Shown one piece after another: positions 55,505 to 64,000 of a stretch of DNA of 64,000 nt. A program made the position numbers and the translations under genes. The notes beneath the pieces are model-generated. The model was not told where the DNA came from. It was given only the letters and a program-made list of their open reading frames with translations, and did not search any database. Source of the stretch: Holtiella sp036655075 (GTDB taxonomy: Bacteria; Bacillota; Clostridia; Lachnospirales; Cellulosilyticaceae); contig NZ_JAVVQU010000008.1 of assembly GCF_036655075.1 (NCBI RefSeq), forward strand, positions 8,789 through 72,788. Direction: 5' to 3'. Numbering within the stretch: the stretch's first letter is position 1; each line of letters opens with the position of its first letter.

Positions 55505-56294
55505 TCATGTATTTGTATTAGGGGGGACTACAGAAGGAAGATATATTGTAGAATACTTGCAAAGCTTGAACATATCTGTAACCATAAGTGTAGCAACTTG
55601 TTATGGGGAAGAAGTCTTAGCAACTTATAAAGGAGAGCATACCCAGATTCTCCAAGAAAGATTAAACCAAAAGGGATTTGAAAGTTTGCTGAAAGAGGAA
55701 AAGTATGATTTGGTTATTGATGCAAGTCATCCTTATGCGAAAGAAGCAACTTTAAATTGCAAAGGTGCCTGCAATGAAGTAGGTGTTCTTTATAAACGGA
55801 TTATAAGAGAAGATATAATGGAGGGGTGGGCAAGGGATTCGACTATACACACTTTATCTATACTATACTTTGACACAATAGAGGAAATTGTACATTACTT
55901 AGAAACAACTACGGGAAATGTTCTTTTAACAACAGGGAGTAAAGATTTAGAAGCCTATGCTCAACTTGCTCACTTTCAAGAGCGGCTTTATGTTAGAATG
56001 TTGCCTTTGCCCCAAGTGCTAGCTGCACAGCTACAAAAGGGTTACTTGATGTCTCACTTTATATGTATGCAAGGACCCTTCTCTAGAGCACTTAATGGCA
56101 CCATGCTAGAGCATGTAAAGGCCAGATATATGGTAACTAAAGCATCTGGAGATATGGGGGGAGTCAAGGAAAAGCTAGAGGCGGCACAGGATGTAGGTGT
56201 GGTTGTACTGTGTTTAAGAAGGCCTGTACAAGAAGAAGGAATGACACTCGAAACTTTTTATAAGTGGATTAAGGAAGTGACAGATGGAAATTGA
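55494..56294 (+). CDS. cbiJ: Cobalt-precorrin-6A reductase
   Basis: A 266-residue NADPH-dependent reductase. VFVLGGTTEGR near the N-terminus, DASHPYAKEA and LLTTGSKDLEAY are family blocks. The ATG at 55494 was chosen because it starts shortly before the first conserved block; ATG 55482 is possible but too close to the ribosome binding site. It overlaps cbiH by 11 bases and cbiET by 11 bases. Confidence 0.9.
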   Translation: MSFNHVFVLGGTTEGRYIVEYLQSLNISVTISVATCYGEEVLATYKGEHTQILQERLNQKGFESLLKEEKYDLVIDASHPYAKEATLNCKGACNEVGVLYKRIIREDIMEGWARDSTIHTLSILYFDTIEEIVHYLETTTGNVLLTTGSKDLEAYAQLAHFQERLYVRMLPLPQVLAAQLQKGYLMSHFICMQGPFSRALNGTMLEHVKARYMVTKASGDMGGVKEKLEAAQDVGVVVLCLRRPVQEEGMTLETFYKWIKEVTDGN

Positions 56295-57570
56295 TATAAA
56301 AGTAATAGGAATGGGACCAGGTAACAAACGCTATTTGACGTTAGAAGCTATAGAAACTATGAGTAAGTGTGATATACTAATAGGACCAAAAAGGCTGATA
56401 GAAGAGACAAGTGGATTTAGAAATCCAGAAGCTTTAATATATTGCTGTACTTTGAGTCAGATGAGACAAACTTTAGAAGAAATGATTCAAGACTTGAGCT
56501 CTAAAAAGTATGTTGAAATTATGGAGAATGAAAAAGATCCATATGAAAATAAAAAGAGCATAGGGATACTGGCATCTGGTGATACAGGATTTTTTAGTAT
56601 TGCCAATTGGATACAGCAAACTTATAAAGAGACTATAGAGGTGGAATGGATATCAGGTCTAAGTTCTCTCCAATATTTTTGTAATCGTATTCAAAAGCCT
56701 TATGGAGGTATTCACACTATAAGTGTACATGGACGGGAAAATAGTGTTTTGGGAGAAGTGTTGACCCACGAAGCAGTATTTGTCTTAACGGGAGGCAAAT
56801 ATAGAGTGCAAAATATTTGTCAAGCACTAAGTGAGCAAGGACTAGGTCAGGTAAAGGTTTATATTGGAGAAGACTTGTCTTATGAGACGGAGCGCATTGT
56901 TGAAGGTAGGGCTCAGGAATTTGTCCAGACATGTTTTAGGGATTTGGCAGTGATGCTCATTGAGCGGACGCATTCAAGGTACTACCCTTGTGTCACGGCA
57001 GGATTACCTGATGAGGCTTTTTACAGAGGGCAGGTCCCGATGACCAAAGAAGAAGTAAGGGCAGTGTGCCTTGGCAAATTACAACTTTTAGAAACAGACT
57101 GTATTTATGATATTGGAGCAGGAACGGGGTCTGTGAGTATTGAAATGGCACGCGTAGCTAAAAAAGGCTTTGTCTATGCGCTAGAGAAAAAGGAAGAAGC
57201 CATAGAGCTATGCATTCAAAACCAACAGCGATTTGAACTCCCTAATATGAAAGTCATTCGGGCGAAGTGTCCCGAGGGGCTAGAACATTTACCTACACCA
57301 CAGAAGGCGTTTATTGGAGGAAGTGGGGGAGCGCTACAGGCTATTTTGGAAGTGTTGCTTGGCAAAAATCCGAGTATACATATAGTGGTAACGGCCATTA
57401 GCCTTGAGACTTTGGAAGAGGTCATAAGTTGTGTAAAGCAGTTTGAACTTGAAATAAGCTGTACACAAGTGAGTGTGGCTAATAGCAACAAAATAGGTAA
57501 CTATCATATGATGATGGGACAAAATCCTATATTTATTTTAACTTTGAAAGGAAAACAGATAGATGAATAA
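56284..57570 (+). CDS. cbiET: Bifunctional cobalt-precorrin-7 C(5)/precorrin-6B C(15)-methyltransferase-decarboxylase (CbiE-CbiT)
   Basis: A 428-residue fusion. Residues 1 to about 205 form CbiE (GMGPGNKRYLTLEA, then ASGDTGFFSIANWI). Residues about 235-428 form CbiT, with the SAM-binding motif YDIGAGTGSVSIEMAR at about 275-290 and FIGGSGGALQ. It methylates C-5 and C-15 and decarboxylates the ring side chain. It overlaps cbiJ by 11 bases and the next gene by 8 bases. Confidence 0.92.
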   Translation: MEIDIKVIGMGPGNKRYLTLEAIETMSKCDILIGPKRLIEETSGFRNPEALIYCCTLSQMRQTLEEMIQDLSSKKYVEIMENEKDPYENKKSIGILASGDTGFFSIANWIQQTYKETIEVEWISGLSSLQYFCNRIQKPYGGIHTISVHGRENSVLGEVLTHEAVFVLTGGKYRVQNICQALSEQGLGQVKVYIGEDLSYETERIVEGRAQEFVQTCFRDLAVMLIERTHSRYYPCVTAGLPDEAFYRGQVPMTKEEVRAVCLGKLQLLETDCIYDIGAGTGSVSIEMARVAKKGFVYALEKKEEAIELCIQNQQRFELPNMKVIRAKCPEGLEHLPTPQKAFIGGSGGALQAILEVLLGKNPSIHIVVTAISLETLEEVISCVKQFELEISCTQVSVANSNKIGNYHMMMGQNPIFILTLKGKQIDE

Positions 57571-59677
57571 AAGAAGATTGATGATAGCAGGGATAGGAAG
57601 TGGAGCGGGTAAAACGACTTTAACCTGTGCTTTGCTAAAGCATTTCTATGAGCAGAAATTAAAGGTAGCATCTTTTAAATGCGGACCAGATTATATCGAT
57701 CCTATGTTTCATAAAGAAGTGCTACATACCCCTTCTTATAATTTGGATTTATATATGATGGGTGCAGAAAATTGTAACTATCTTTTAGACCAGCATACAA
57801 AAGGAAGAGACTTAGCACTTATCGAAGGTGTTATGGGATTTTATGATGGAATAGGCGATACGACTGAGGCAAGTAGCTATGAACTTGCACAGGAGACACA
57901 GACACCGGTAGTGCTTATAACATCTTGTCAAGGTATGGGGCTTTCAGTTGTACCTATGTTACAAGGATTTATGAATTTTAAAGAAAATACCATTAAAGGT
58001 GTTGTTTTAAATGGGATTAGTGAGATGAGTTATGGGTACTATAAACAGATGATAGAAAAACATACAACGTTAAAAGTGTATGGGTATTTGCCAAGAATCG
58101 AAGCGGCTAGCTTAGAAAGTAGGCATTTAGGACTTGTAACAGCAAAAGAAGTAGCAGATTTAGAAGATAAAATCCAAATACTCTATGAGGCAACACAAGA
58201 GACCTTAGATATAGCAGGCCTTTTAGAACTTGCTGCAGATGTGGACCCGCTACAAGGTGACATGCCTCAGGCACTTAGGGGAATAATAGAGGACACTTAC
58301 GATGTAACATGTAATGTAGAGGAAGAACTGAATAAGAACCAAAATCCAGATCAAGAAGATAAAGATCAAGAAGACCTAAAAGAGGGGCAGATTAAGTACA
58401 CACAAAAGCATTCTAAAATTAAAATAGGTATAGCTAAGGATAAGGCTTTCTCTTTTTACTATGAAGATAACTTGAAGCTTTTAGAGACTTTAGGTGTAGA
58501 ACTTGTTGCCTTCTCACCTTTAGTAGATAAGGCACTTCCAAATGGAATTAAAGGCTTACTATTAGGTGGCGGTTATCCAGAAGTATATGCGAAGCAATTA
58601 GCAGAAAATAAGTCTATGAAGCAAGCAATTAAGCAAGCAATAGAAGCACACATGCCATGTATTGCTGAGTGTGGTGGATTTATGTATTTACAAGAGTCTT
58701 TAAAACTTCTAGATGGAAGCCAGTATGAAATGGTTGGTGCCTTAAAAGGGGAAGCTTTTATGACTAAGCGTCTCGTGCGTTTTGGATATGTAGAGTTAGA
58801 GGCACAGCAAGATACGCTGTTGCTCCAAAAGGGAGAAAAGGTGAAAGTACATGAATTCCATTATTCGGATTCTAAATGTAATGGAATAGCATGTAAGGGA
58901 CGAAAAGCTAATAAGGTATTGGAGTGGGAATGCATAGAAGGTGGTGAAAATCTATTTGCAGGATATCCTCATACACATTTTTATGCTCAACCTAAAATGG
59001 CTAAAAACTTTGTAGAGGCCTGTAAAAACTATAAATCTGATAAAAACTTGAAAAAATTACTTCCTTACGAGATAGAAAAAGAAAGTTTTCGTATGATTGA
59101 AGAGATTTTGGGAGAAACTGAAATTAATCCCTTGTATGCACCACTTATTAAACGTGCGATTCATACAAGTGCAGATTTTGAATATGTGACCAATCTTTGT
59201 TTTTCTGATCACGTTGTGGAACGTGCTATTCAAGCTCTTAAGAATGGAGCTCATATCGTAACCGACACCCAAATGGCTAAAGCTGGAATTAACAAAACAA
59301 CCCTTGCAAGTTTTGGAGGAGAAGTTCACTGTTTTGTAGCAGATGAAGATGTGGCAAGACGAGCCAAAGAAGAAGGTACAACACGTTCGGCCGTTGCAAT
59401 TGAAAAGGCAGCGGAACTTTGTGGTCCTCTTATTTTTGCTATTGGAAATGCCCCTACAGCCCTTTTAAAGATCAAAGAGCTTATTGAAACAGGAAAGCTG
59501 ATGCCGGAGGTAGTGATAGGTGTACCTGTTGGATTTGTGAATGTAGTGGAATCAAAAGAGCAAATGATGCAAGTTGATGTACCATATATTATTGCAAAAG
59601 GGCGAAAAGGCGGGAGTAATATTGCAGCAGCATTATGTAATGCACTTCTTTATATGGCCGCAAATAGGCAAATTTAG
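57563..59677 (+). CDS. cbiA-cbiC: Fusion of cobyrinate a,c-diamide synthase (CbiA) and cobalt-precorrin-8 methylmutase (CbiC)
   Basis: A 704-residue protein of two normally separate enzymes. Residues 1 to about 490 are CbiA: P-loop GIGSGAGKTT (about 10-19), CGPDYIDP, and a glutamine amidotransferase domain with LLLGGGYPE and the nucleophile Cys in IAECGGFMYL (about 371). Residues about 495-704 are CbiC: IKRAIHTSADFEY, VTDTQMAKAGI and FAIGNAPTALL. Between the two CbiA lobes lies an acidic, Gln-rich insert (about 250-285). Methylmutase and diamide synthase are consecutive steps, so the fusion could pass the product on. No terminator or start separates the two parts. Confidence 0.93.
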   Translation: MNKRRLMIAGIGSGAGKTTLTCALLKHFYEQKLKVASFKCGPDYIDPMFHKEVLHTPSYNLDLYMMGAENCNYLLDQHTKGRDLALIEGVMGFYDGIGDTTEASSYELAQETQTPVVLITSCQGMGLSVVPMLQGFMNFKENTIKGVVLNGISEMSYGYYKQMIEKHTTLKVYGYLPRIEAASLESRHLGLVTAKEVADLEDKIQILYEATQETLDIAGLLELAADVDPLQGDMPQALRGIIEDTYDVTCNVEEELNKNQNPDQEDKDQEDLKEGQIKYTQKHSKIKIGIAKDKAFSFYYEDNLKLLETLGVELVAFSPLVDKALPNGIKGLLLGGGYPEVYAKQLAENKSMKQAIKQAIEAHMPCIAECGGFMYLQESLKLLDGSQYEMVGALKGEAFMTKRLVRFGYVELEAQQDTLLLQKGEKVKVHEFHYSDSKCNGIACKGRKANKVLEWECIEGGENLFAGYPHTHFYAQPKMAKNFVEACKNYKSDKNLKKLLPYEIEKESFRMIEEILGETEINPLYAPLIKRAIHTSADFEYVTNLCFSDHVVERAIQALKNGAHIVTDTQMAKAGINKTTLASFGGEVHCFVADEDVARRAKEEGTTRSAVAIEKAAELCGPLIFAIGNAPTALLKIKELIETGKLMPEVVIGVPVGFVNVVESKEQMMQVDVPYIIAKGRKGGSNIAAALCNALLYMAANRQI

Positions 59678-59680
59678 TAA

Positions 59681-59720
59681 AAAAGCCCCTTAACCAGTAA
59701 TAGGAATAGGGGGTTTTTTG
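59681..59720 (+). terminator. Intrinsic terminator of the cobalamin operon
   Basis: AAAAGCCCCT pairs with AGGGGGTTTTTT across a loop of about 16 bases. Confidence 0.85.
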
Positions 59721-59759
59721 TAGATTTATGATTATATTATAAAATTTATGTTTAAAATA

Positions 59760-59788
59760 TTGACAAGAGGCCTTAAAAAAGGTATGAT
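59760..59788 (+). promoter_or_regulatory. Consensus promoter of rpoD
   Basis: TTGACA (59760-59765) and TATGAT (59783-59788) have a 17-base spacer, about 95 bases before the start codon. Confidence 0.82.
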
Positions 59789-59884
59789 TAAAAGGTTAAA
59801 TAATGTAAACTACAGTATACTACAAAAGACCAATAAAGTCAATAGACATTTTTTGAAAATATCATCCGAAGGAGCGTACAGAAT

Positions 59885-60970
59885 TTGAAAGAACAAGTAC
59901 AAGATCCAAAATTATTGTTTAAAACAAAACTGGAACAGCTTATTGCCTTAGCTAAAGACAAAAAAGGTGTGCTCGAGCAAACAGATATCATTGAAGCATT
60001 TGTAAATTTAGATGTGGATCCAGCCAAGATTGAACAGGTATATGAATATTTAGAAGCTCAAGGTATCGACATTATCGGCAATATGAAAGAGATGGAAGCA
60101 GAGGTAGAAGAAGAAATCGATATTACCCTTCCAGATGATATGAGCATAGATGACCCTGTTCGTATGTACTTAAAAGAAATTGGGAAAGTACCCCTTCTTT
60201 CAGGCGCAGAAGAGATTGCGCTTGCAGAACGTATTGAACAAGGAGATGAAGAGGCGAAGAAGCGACTTGCAGAAGCTAACTTAAGACTTGTTGTAAGTAT
60301 TGCAAGAAAATACATTGGACGTGGTATGGCACTTCTTGACCTTATTCAAGAAGGTAACCTAGGTCTAATTAAAGCTGTTGAGAAATTTGACTACCGTAAA
60401 GGGTTCAAGTTTAGTACTTATGCAACTTGGTGGATTAGACAAGCTATTACAAGATCTATTGCAGACCAAGCGCGTACTATTCGTATTCCAGTACACATGG
60501 TAGAAACAATGAATAGATTAATGCGTGCTTCTAAGCAACTTCTTCAAGAACTTGGTCGTGACCCACAGCCAGAAGAAATCGCAGTATTTATGGACATGCC
60601 AGTAGAAAAAGTACGTGAAGTTATGAAGATTTCTCGTGAACCTGTATCTTTAGATACACCTATCGGAGAAGAAGAAGATAGCCATTTAGGTGACTTTATT
60701 CCTGATGAGGATACACCTGTGCCAATTGAGGCAGCCTCATTCGCACTTCTTAAAGAACAACTTAGCGAAGTACTTGAAACACTCACTGAAAGAGAGCAAA
60801 AAGTACTGATGCTTAGATTTGGTCTTGAAGATGGACGTGCACGTACACTTGAAGAAGTTGGTAAAGATTTCAACGTTACAAGAGAACGTATTCGTCAAAT
60901 TGAAGCTAAAGCGCTTAGAAAGCTTCGTCATCCAAGTAGAAGTAATAAATTAAAAGATTATTTACAATAA
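59885..60970 (+). CDS. rpoD: Primary RNA polymerase sigma factor (sigma-70/SigA)
   Basis: A 361-residue group 1 sigma factor. Region 1.2-2 contains DDPVRMYLKEIGKVPLLS, LAEANLRLVVSIARKYIGRG and the -10-binding TYATWWIRQAITRSIAD; region 4 holds the -35-binding helix-turn-helix TLEEVGKDFNVTRERIRQIEAKALRKLRHP. The N-terminal part contains a region 1.1-like start. It begins at TTG, with GAAGGAG about 10 bases upstream. dnaG, which usually precedes sigA in Clostridia, is not here; the gene has its own promoter and terminator. Confidence 0.96.
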   Translation: MKEQVQDPKLLFKTKLEQLIALAKDKKGVLEQTDIIEAFVNLDVDPAKIEQVYEYLEAQGIDIIGNMKEMEAEVEEEIDITLPDDMSIDDPVRMYLKEIGKVPLLSGAEEIALAERIEQGDEEAKKRLAEANLRLVVSIARKYIGRGMALLDLIQEGNLGLIKAVEKFDYRKGFKFSTYATWWIRQAITRSIADQARTIRIPVHMVETMNRLMRASKQLLQELGRDPQPEEIAVFMDMPVEKVREVMKISREPVSLDTPIGEEEDSHLGDFIPDEDTPVPIEAASFALLKEQLSEVLETLTEREQKVLMLRFGLEDGRARTLEEVGKDFNVTRERIRQIEAKALRKLRHPSRSNKLKDYLQ

Positions 60971-61080
60971 TAAGAAGCCTGCAATATTCGCCAAGGAGTT
61001 GTGGGCTGTTTTGCTACTACATCTGTGTGAGAAAAAGTAGCAGTCAGCATGTGTGTACTGTATAAATAGATTAACACATA

Positions 61081-61121
61081 AAAGAGCCAATTTACTAGGG
61101 GGAGTAAATTGGCTCTTTTTG
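61081..61121. terminator. Bidirectional terminator between rpoD and the TDT-type gene
   Basis: A perfect 16-bp stem, AAAGAGCCAATTTACT with AGTAAATTGGCTCTTT, is flanked by A and T runs between convergent genes. Confidence 0.92.
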
Positions 61122-61145
61122 GATATCATTATTGTTGTGTGAAGT

Positions 61146-62135
61146 TTAGTGAGAAAAAAGATTTTTATTAGGACTAAAAAGTACTTGGAAAAGAAGGGCT
61201 AAGAGCTTGTAGACAATATAGCCAATAACAAGTGTTGCCACAAATAATTCAATATAAAAAAGTTGATAAAAAAATGTTGCAGAGCTAGAGTTGATACTTG
61301 ATAGATAGTTAGCAAAACGTTGGATGGCTACACTTCCCACCGCGAGAGGGAAAGTTAAAGGTGCAAAACCTGGATGAAAAGGTATACTTAAAAATTTAGG
61401 GATTAAAGTGTATACATAGAAAGTTGAAGCAATTGCTAGAGGTACGAGTATTGCTAAGATAATCGCCGAAGGAATATTTGTTGTTGTCATATAACCAGCT
61501 AAGCATACGCTTGCGGGGGCAGCGATAATGGCAAGTGTTAATTTTTTATTTTCTGGTATACTACCGTGTGTAGCAAGACGGTAAATGAAACCGAGTAGAG
61601 CACATAAATAAGCGATAAAAGCCACATAGAAGAAAATACGTGCAAACTGGCTCATCCTCACAGGGCCACTTGATACAGCAGCTACACCAATTCCAACCAG
61701 TGGTACAAACCAGCTAGGCAGTACATTATGCCAAGAAAAGTTCTTAAGTTGAGCAATGAGAAATAGGGTAGCAAGGATTATAAAAATCCCAATACCTAAC
61801 CACCAGACACATCTGCCGGCTGTAATACCTATAGAAGTAGCAACAAAGTTAGAAAAGACCATTAAAGTCATCCCAATTGTAGGGTAAAAGCTACCAATCA
61901 TAGGGTGTTGTATTTCCTCATAACTTTTTTGAGGATGAAGACAAATTTTAATGAGCATAAGTATAACGGCTGTGGCTGCAAATAGGTTTGCAAAATCTTG
62001 CAACCAGAATGCGCCTAAACCACCCCACAGATTGCCTAGTGTGATAAAGCCAAGAGAAATACCTGTAATGGCTACTGGAATATTTTTAAAATGATGACAT
62101 GTCAATTTAATGGGCGTAAGTGTTTTAATTATCAT
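61146..62135 (-). CDS. TDT (TehA/SLAC1-like) family transporter
   Basis: A 329-residue membrane protein with about ten helices. It fits the tellurite-resistance/dicarboxylate transporter family of TehA and SLAC1-type anion channels (FKNIPVAITGISLGFITLGNLW at the start, and PFHPGFAPLTFPLAVG with its family Pro-Gly pattern). The start at 62135 was chosen because GAGGTGG lies 5 bases before it; a longer frame begins in the promoter region. It is divergent from a LysR regulator gene, which probably controls it. The transported anion is unknown. Confidence 0.82.
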   Translation of the reverse strand: MIIKTLTPIKLTCHHFKNIPVAITGISLGFITLGNLWGGLGAFWLQDFANLFAATAVILMLIKICLHPQKSYEEIQHPMIGSFYPTIGMTLMVFSNFVATSIGITAGRCVWWLGIGIFIILATLFLIAQLKNFSWHNVLPSWFVPLVGIGVAAVSSGPVRMSQFARIFFYVAFIAYLCALLGFIYRLATHGSIPENKKLTLAIIAAPASVCLAGYMTTTNIPSAIILAILVPLAIASTFYVYTLIPKFLSIPFHPGFAPLTFPLAVGSVAIQRFANYLSSINSSSATFFYQLFYIELFVATLVIGYIVYKLLALLFQVLFSPNKNLFSH

Positions 62136-62214
62136 AAAGACCACCTCGTTGTTGTTTGATAAATTTAGTATAATAAGGATATAATGATAAGTAAAATGAA
62201 TGTATTTAATGCAT

Positions 62215-62235
62215 ATCATTAAAAATATTAATGAT
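62215..62235. promoter_or_regulatory. Palindromic LysR-type operator
   Basis: ATCATTAA-AAATA-TTAATGAT is a perfect 8-bp inverted repeat, 11 bases before the LysR start and in the intergenic region shared with the divergent transporter gene. It fits LysR-type T-N11-A sites. Confidence 0.6.
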
Positions 62236-62246
62236 TGGAGTAAATC

Positions 62247-63128
62247 ATGTTAGAAGAACTTAAAACTTTTGTAGCAGTTGTAGAATATAAAAACTTCACT
62301 AAAGCCAGTGAACGCGTTAATCTCTCTCAACCGAGTGTAAGTGTACATATCAAAAATTTGGAGAGGCATTTTGATACGCAGCTGATTATAAGATCAGTTA
62401 AGCAAAAAAATATTACGATTACTGAAAAGGGTCATTTGTTATATAGAAGAGCTAAAGAAATGATTGTATTATTAGAAACAACTGAAAAAGAAATGCACCA
62501 TTTATCAAGTACTATAAAAGGGATGCTGAAAATTGGAGCGACGTACACAATAGGAGAGTGTATTTTGCCACATTTTTTGAAGCAATTTTGTGAGCAGTAT
62601 CCGGATATTGAAATAGAAGTTGTCATTGATAATACAGCTAGAGTAAGGCAAAAGGTGCAAGCACTTCAGCTAGACATAGGATTGATAGAGGGGCTTGGTT
62701 ATATGGGAGACTTTGAACAAGTCTATTTTCTAGAAGATGAGTTGGTCATTATGACACCAAAAGAAGCGGCTATAGGGCAGCAGCCTTTTGATAAAGAAAG
62801 TCTACAACATCAAAGATGGGTAACTAGGGAAGAAGGATCGGGATTAAGAGAATATCTAGATATGTTTTTAGCACATAATCAAATTATCCCTCAAACCAAA
62901 CTTGTTTTAGGTAGTAATTATGCCATCAAGGAATCTGTGAAAAATGGATTAGGGATTGCTATGGTATCTGAATATATTGCAAAAGAGGCGGCATGTATGG
63001 AAGAAGTCAATGTGATTAAAATAGATGAGGCTTACAAAAGAAGCTTTTCATATATTTTGCCACGTGAGCTTGCCACATCAAAAGTAACTCAAGTCTTTAG
63101 AGAGGCTTTGGATGAGTTTAATGCCTAA
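62247..63128 (+). CDS. LysR family transcriptional regulator
   Basis: A 293-residue regulator. The N-terminal winged helix-turn-helix is classical (FVAVVEYKNFTKASERVNLSQPSVSVHIKNLE), and the remaining 200 residues form the periplasmic-binding-like effector domain. It is divergent from a TDT transporter gene, the common arrangement in which the regulator controls its neighbour and itself. A palindrome lies just before its start. GGAG precedes the ATG. The effector is unknown. Confidence 0.92.
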   Translation: MLEELKTFVAVVEYKNFTKASERVNLSQPSVSVHIKNLERHFDTQLIIRSVKQKNITITEKGHLLYRRAKEMIVLLETTEKEMHHLSSTIKGMLKIGATYTIGECILPHFLKQFCEQYPDIEIEVVIDNTARVRQKVQALQLDIGLIEGLGYMGDFEQVYFLEDELVIMTPKEAAIGQQPFDKESLQHQRWVTREEGSGLREYLDMFLAHNQIIPQTKLVLGSNYAIKESVKNGLGIAMVSEYIAKEAACMEEVNVIKIDEAYKRSFSYILPRELATSKVTQVFREALDEFNA

Positions 63129-63192
63129 GTTATTGACGGCACGTGAAAATCCTTTATAATAGAAAGAAGTAAATAAAAAGGAGATTTAGCTT

Positions 63193-63909
63193 GTGAACAT
63201 TAAAAAAATCAATTGGAAAAAGGTCATCAACTATTTTGTTATGCTTTCACTTATCTTTTCAATCGTTTATATTGTGATTGCGATGACATTGGCACCAAGT
63301 GAACTAGATCCAACTAGACCTTTCGTAAGACTTAAGAGTGAGTATGTTCTAATGTTGCTACAATGTATTGTAGGCGTATTCGCGATGTTGCTACCAGGTA
63401 TGCTTAAAAAGAAAATTAATCTTGAGATTCCATCTAGTATGATGCTACTTTATACTCTCTTTTTATATTGTGCCATCTACTTAGGAGAAGTGCGTAGTTT
63501 CTATTACACTGTTCCTCATTGGGATACTATTCTACATACCTTTAGCGGAGCAATGCTAGGCGCATTAGGATTTTCGTTTATTAACTTTTTAAATAAAACA
63601 GAAAAAGTACCTATCAATTTAAGCCCGCTTTTCGTAGTCGTATTTGCATTTTGTTTTGCGATTACAATGGGTGTTGTTTGGGAGTTCTATGAATTTTTTG
63701 CAGATGGATTATTACGTACTAATATGCAAAAATTTGCCTTTGAAAATGGAGAGCAACTTATAGGCAGAATGGCCTTAATGGATACGATGAAAGATTTAAT
63801 CGTAGATGCAGTAGGCGCTGTTGTTATATCTATTATCGGCTATATTTCACTAAAGTATCAAAAAGGATGGGTAGAAAACCTTCTACTTGTGATACGTAAA
63901 CAAAATTAA
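63193..63909 (+). CDS. Polytopic membrane protein, DUF2238/YjdF-like
   Basis: A 238-residue protein with about five or six membrane helices. The block PHWDTILHTFSGAMLGALGFSF and the Glu-rich VVWEFYEFFAD match the DUF2238 (YjdF-like) membrane family. A C-terminal DTMKDLIVDAVGAVVIS follows. Function is unknown. The start is GTG, with AAAAAGGAG 12 bases upstream. It is a single-gene unit. Confidence 0.65.
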   Translation: MNIKKINWKKVINYFVMLSLIFSIVYIVIAMTLAPSELDPTRPFVRLKSEYVLMLLQCIVGVFAMLLPGMLKKKINLEIPSSMMLLYTLFLYCAIYLGEVRSFYYTVPHWDTILHTFSGAMLGALGFSFINFLNKTEKVPINLSPLFVVVFAFCFAITMGVVWEFYEFFADGLLRTNMQKFAFENGEQLIGRMALMDTMKDLIVDAVGAVVISIIGYISLKYQKGWVENLLLVIRKQN

Positions 63910-63916
63910 GAGAAAG

Positions 63917-63953
63917 CAAAGGGGTTGTCGCTTTATTGCGATAGCCCTTTTGT
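63917..63953 (+). terminator. Intrinsic terminator after the DUF2238-like gene
   Basis: AAAGGGGTTGTCGC pairs with GCGATAGCCCTTTT across a 6-base loop. Confidence 0.85.
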
Positions 63954-64000
63954 GATGTAAGGAGTCAAACTCCTGTTAGCTTAGATAGGAGTAAAGCAAA

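Overview
The window comes from an AT-rich, low-GC Gram-positive anaerobe, most likely a Clostridia member of the Lachnospirales type. This rests on strong GGAGG-type ribosome binding sites, TTG and GTG starts, an M-box and a PyrR-type attenuator, a rubredoxin fusion protein, an oxygen-independent (cbi) cobalamin route and many intrinsic terminators. The genus is not provable from this sequence alone (Cellulosilyticum-like is a guess). No phage, insertion sequence, rRNA or CRISPR array is visible. One assembly gap of exactly 100 N lies inside a hexanucleotide repeat at about 27.1 kb.

Layout. 1-1500: the right end of a lasso-peptide-like RiPP locus (nucleotidyltransferase, B2-type leader peptidase, a precursor with eight tandem Pro-containing hexapeptides, PqqD-like leader-binding protein). 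1.5-8.1 kb: membrane protein, flavoprotein-rubredoxin, hydrolase, then an EcsC / Cys-rich protein / class V aminotransferase run. 8.2-13.6 kb: purine salvage operon with two adenine deaminase paralogues and an NCS2 permease, preceded by a compact structured leader. 13.8-17.5 kb: magnesium unit with M-box riboswitch, a short leader ORF, MgtA-type P-ATPase and an orphan winged-helix protein. 17.6-26 kb: coiled-coil protein, iron alcohol dehydrogenase with a TetR-type regulator, a dicarboxylate/amino-acid symporter behind a PyrR-type attenuator, HelD and a TauE/SafE exporter. 26.1-29.4 kb: tRNA-Gly and tRNA-Ala, a broken PHP gene, the repeat with gap, an endonuclease/exonuclease/phosphatase protein, a PhnA-type zinc-ribbon protein and a TVP38-type membrane protein. 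29.4-45.5 kb: exported copper-amine-oxidase-like protein, SNF2 helicase with SWIM finger, 5'-nucleotidase, second symporter, ArsB/NhaD permease, oleate hydratase, cold-shock protein with a hairpin leader, TerB-DnaJ protein and an M23 endopeptidase. 45.6-49.5 kb: amino-acid ABC transporter and a MATE exporter on the minus strand. 49.8-59.7 kb: DUF445 protein, then a compact cobalamin operon cbiD-L-F-G-H-J-ET-(A-C). 59.8-64 kb: rpoD, a TDT-type transporter divergent from a LysR regulator, and a membrane protein.

How the genes work together. The cbi operon carries the corrin-ring methyltransferases, the ring contraction/hydrolase step, the reductase, the methylmutase and the a,c-diamide synthase, taking a cobalt-factor II-type precursor to cobyrinic acid a,c-diamide. 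Chelatase, adenosylation and nucleotide-loop genes are not in the window. The purine operon pairs uptake with adenine deamination. RNA-level control is a recurring theme: M-box, PyrR-type attenuator, csp leader hairpin and two unassigned structured leaders.

Most notable points: the hexapeptide-array RiPP precursor, the PyrR-type control of a DAACS symporter, the M-box followed by a short ORF with an acidic-proline stretch, the unassigned leader RNA of the adenine deaminase operon, and the CbiA-CbiC fusion.
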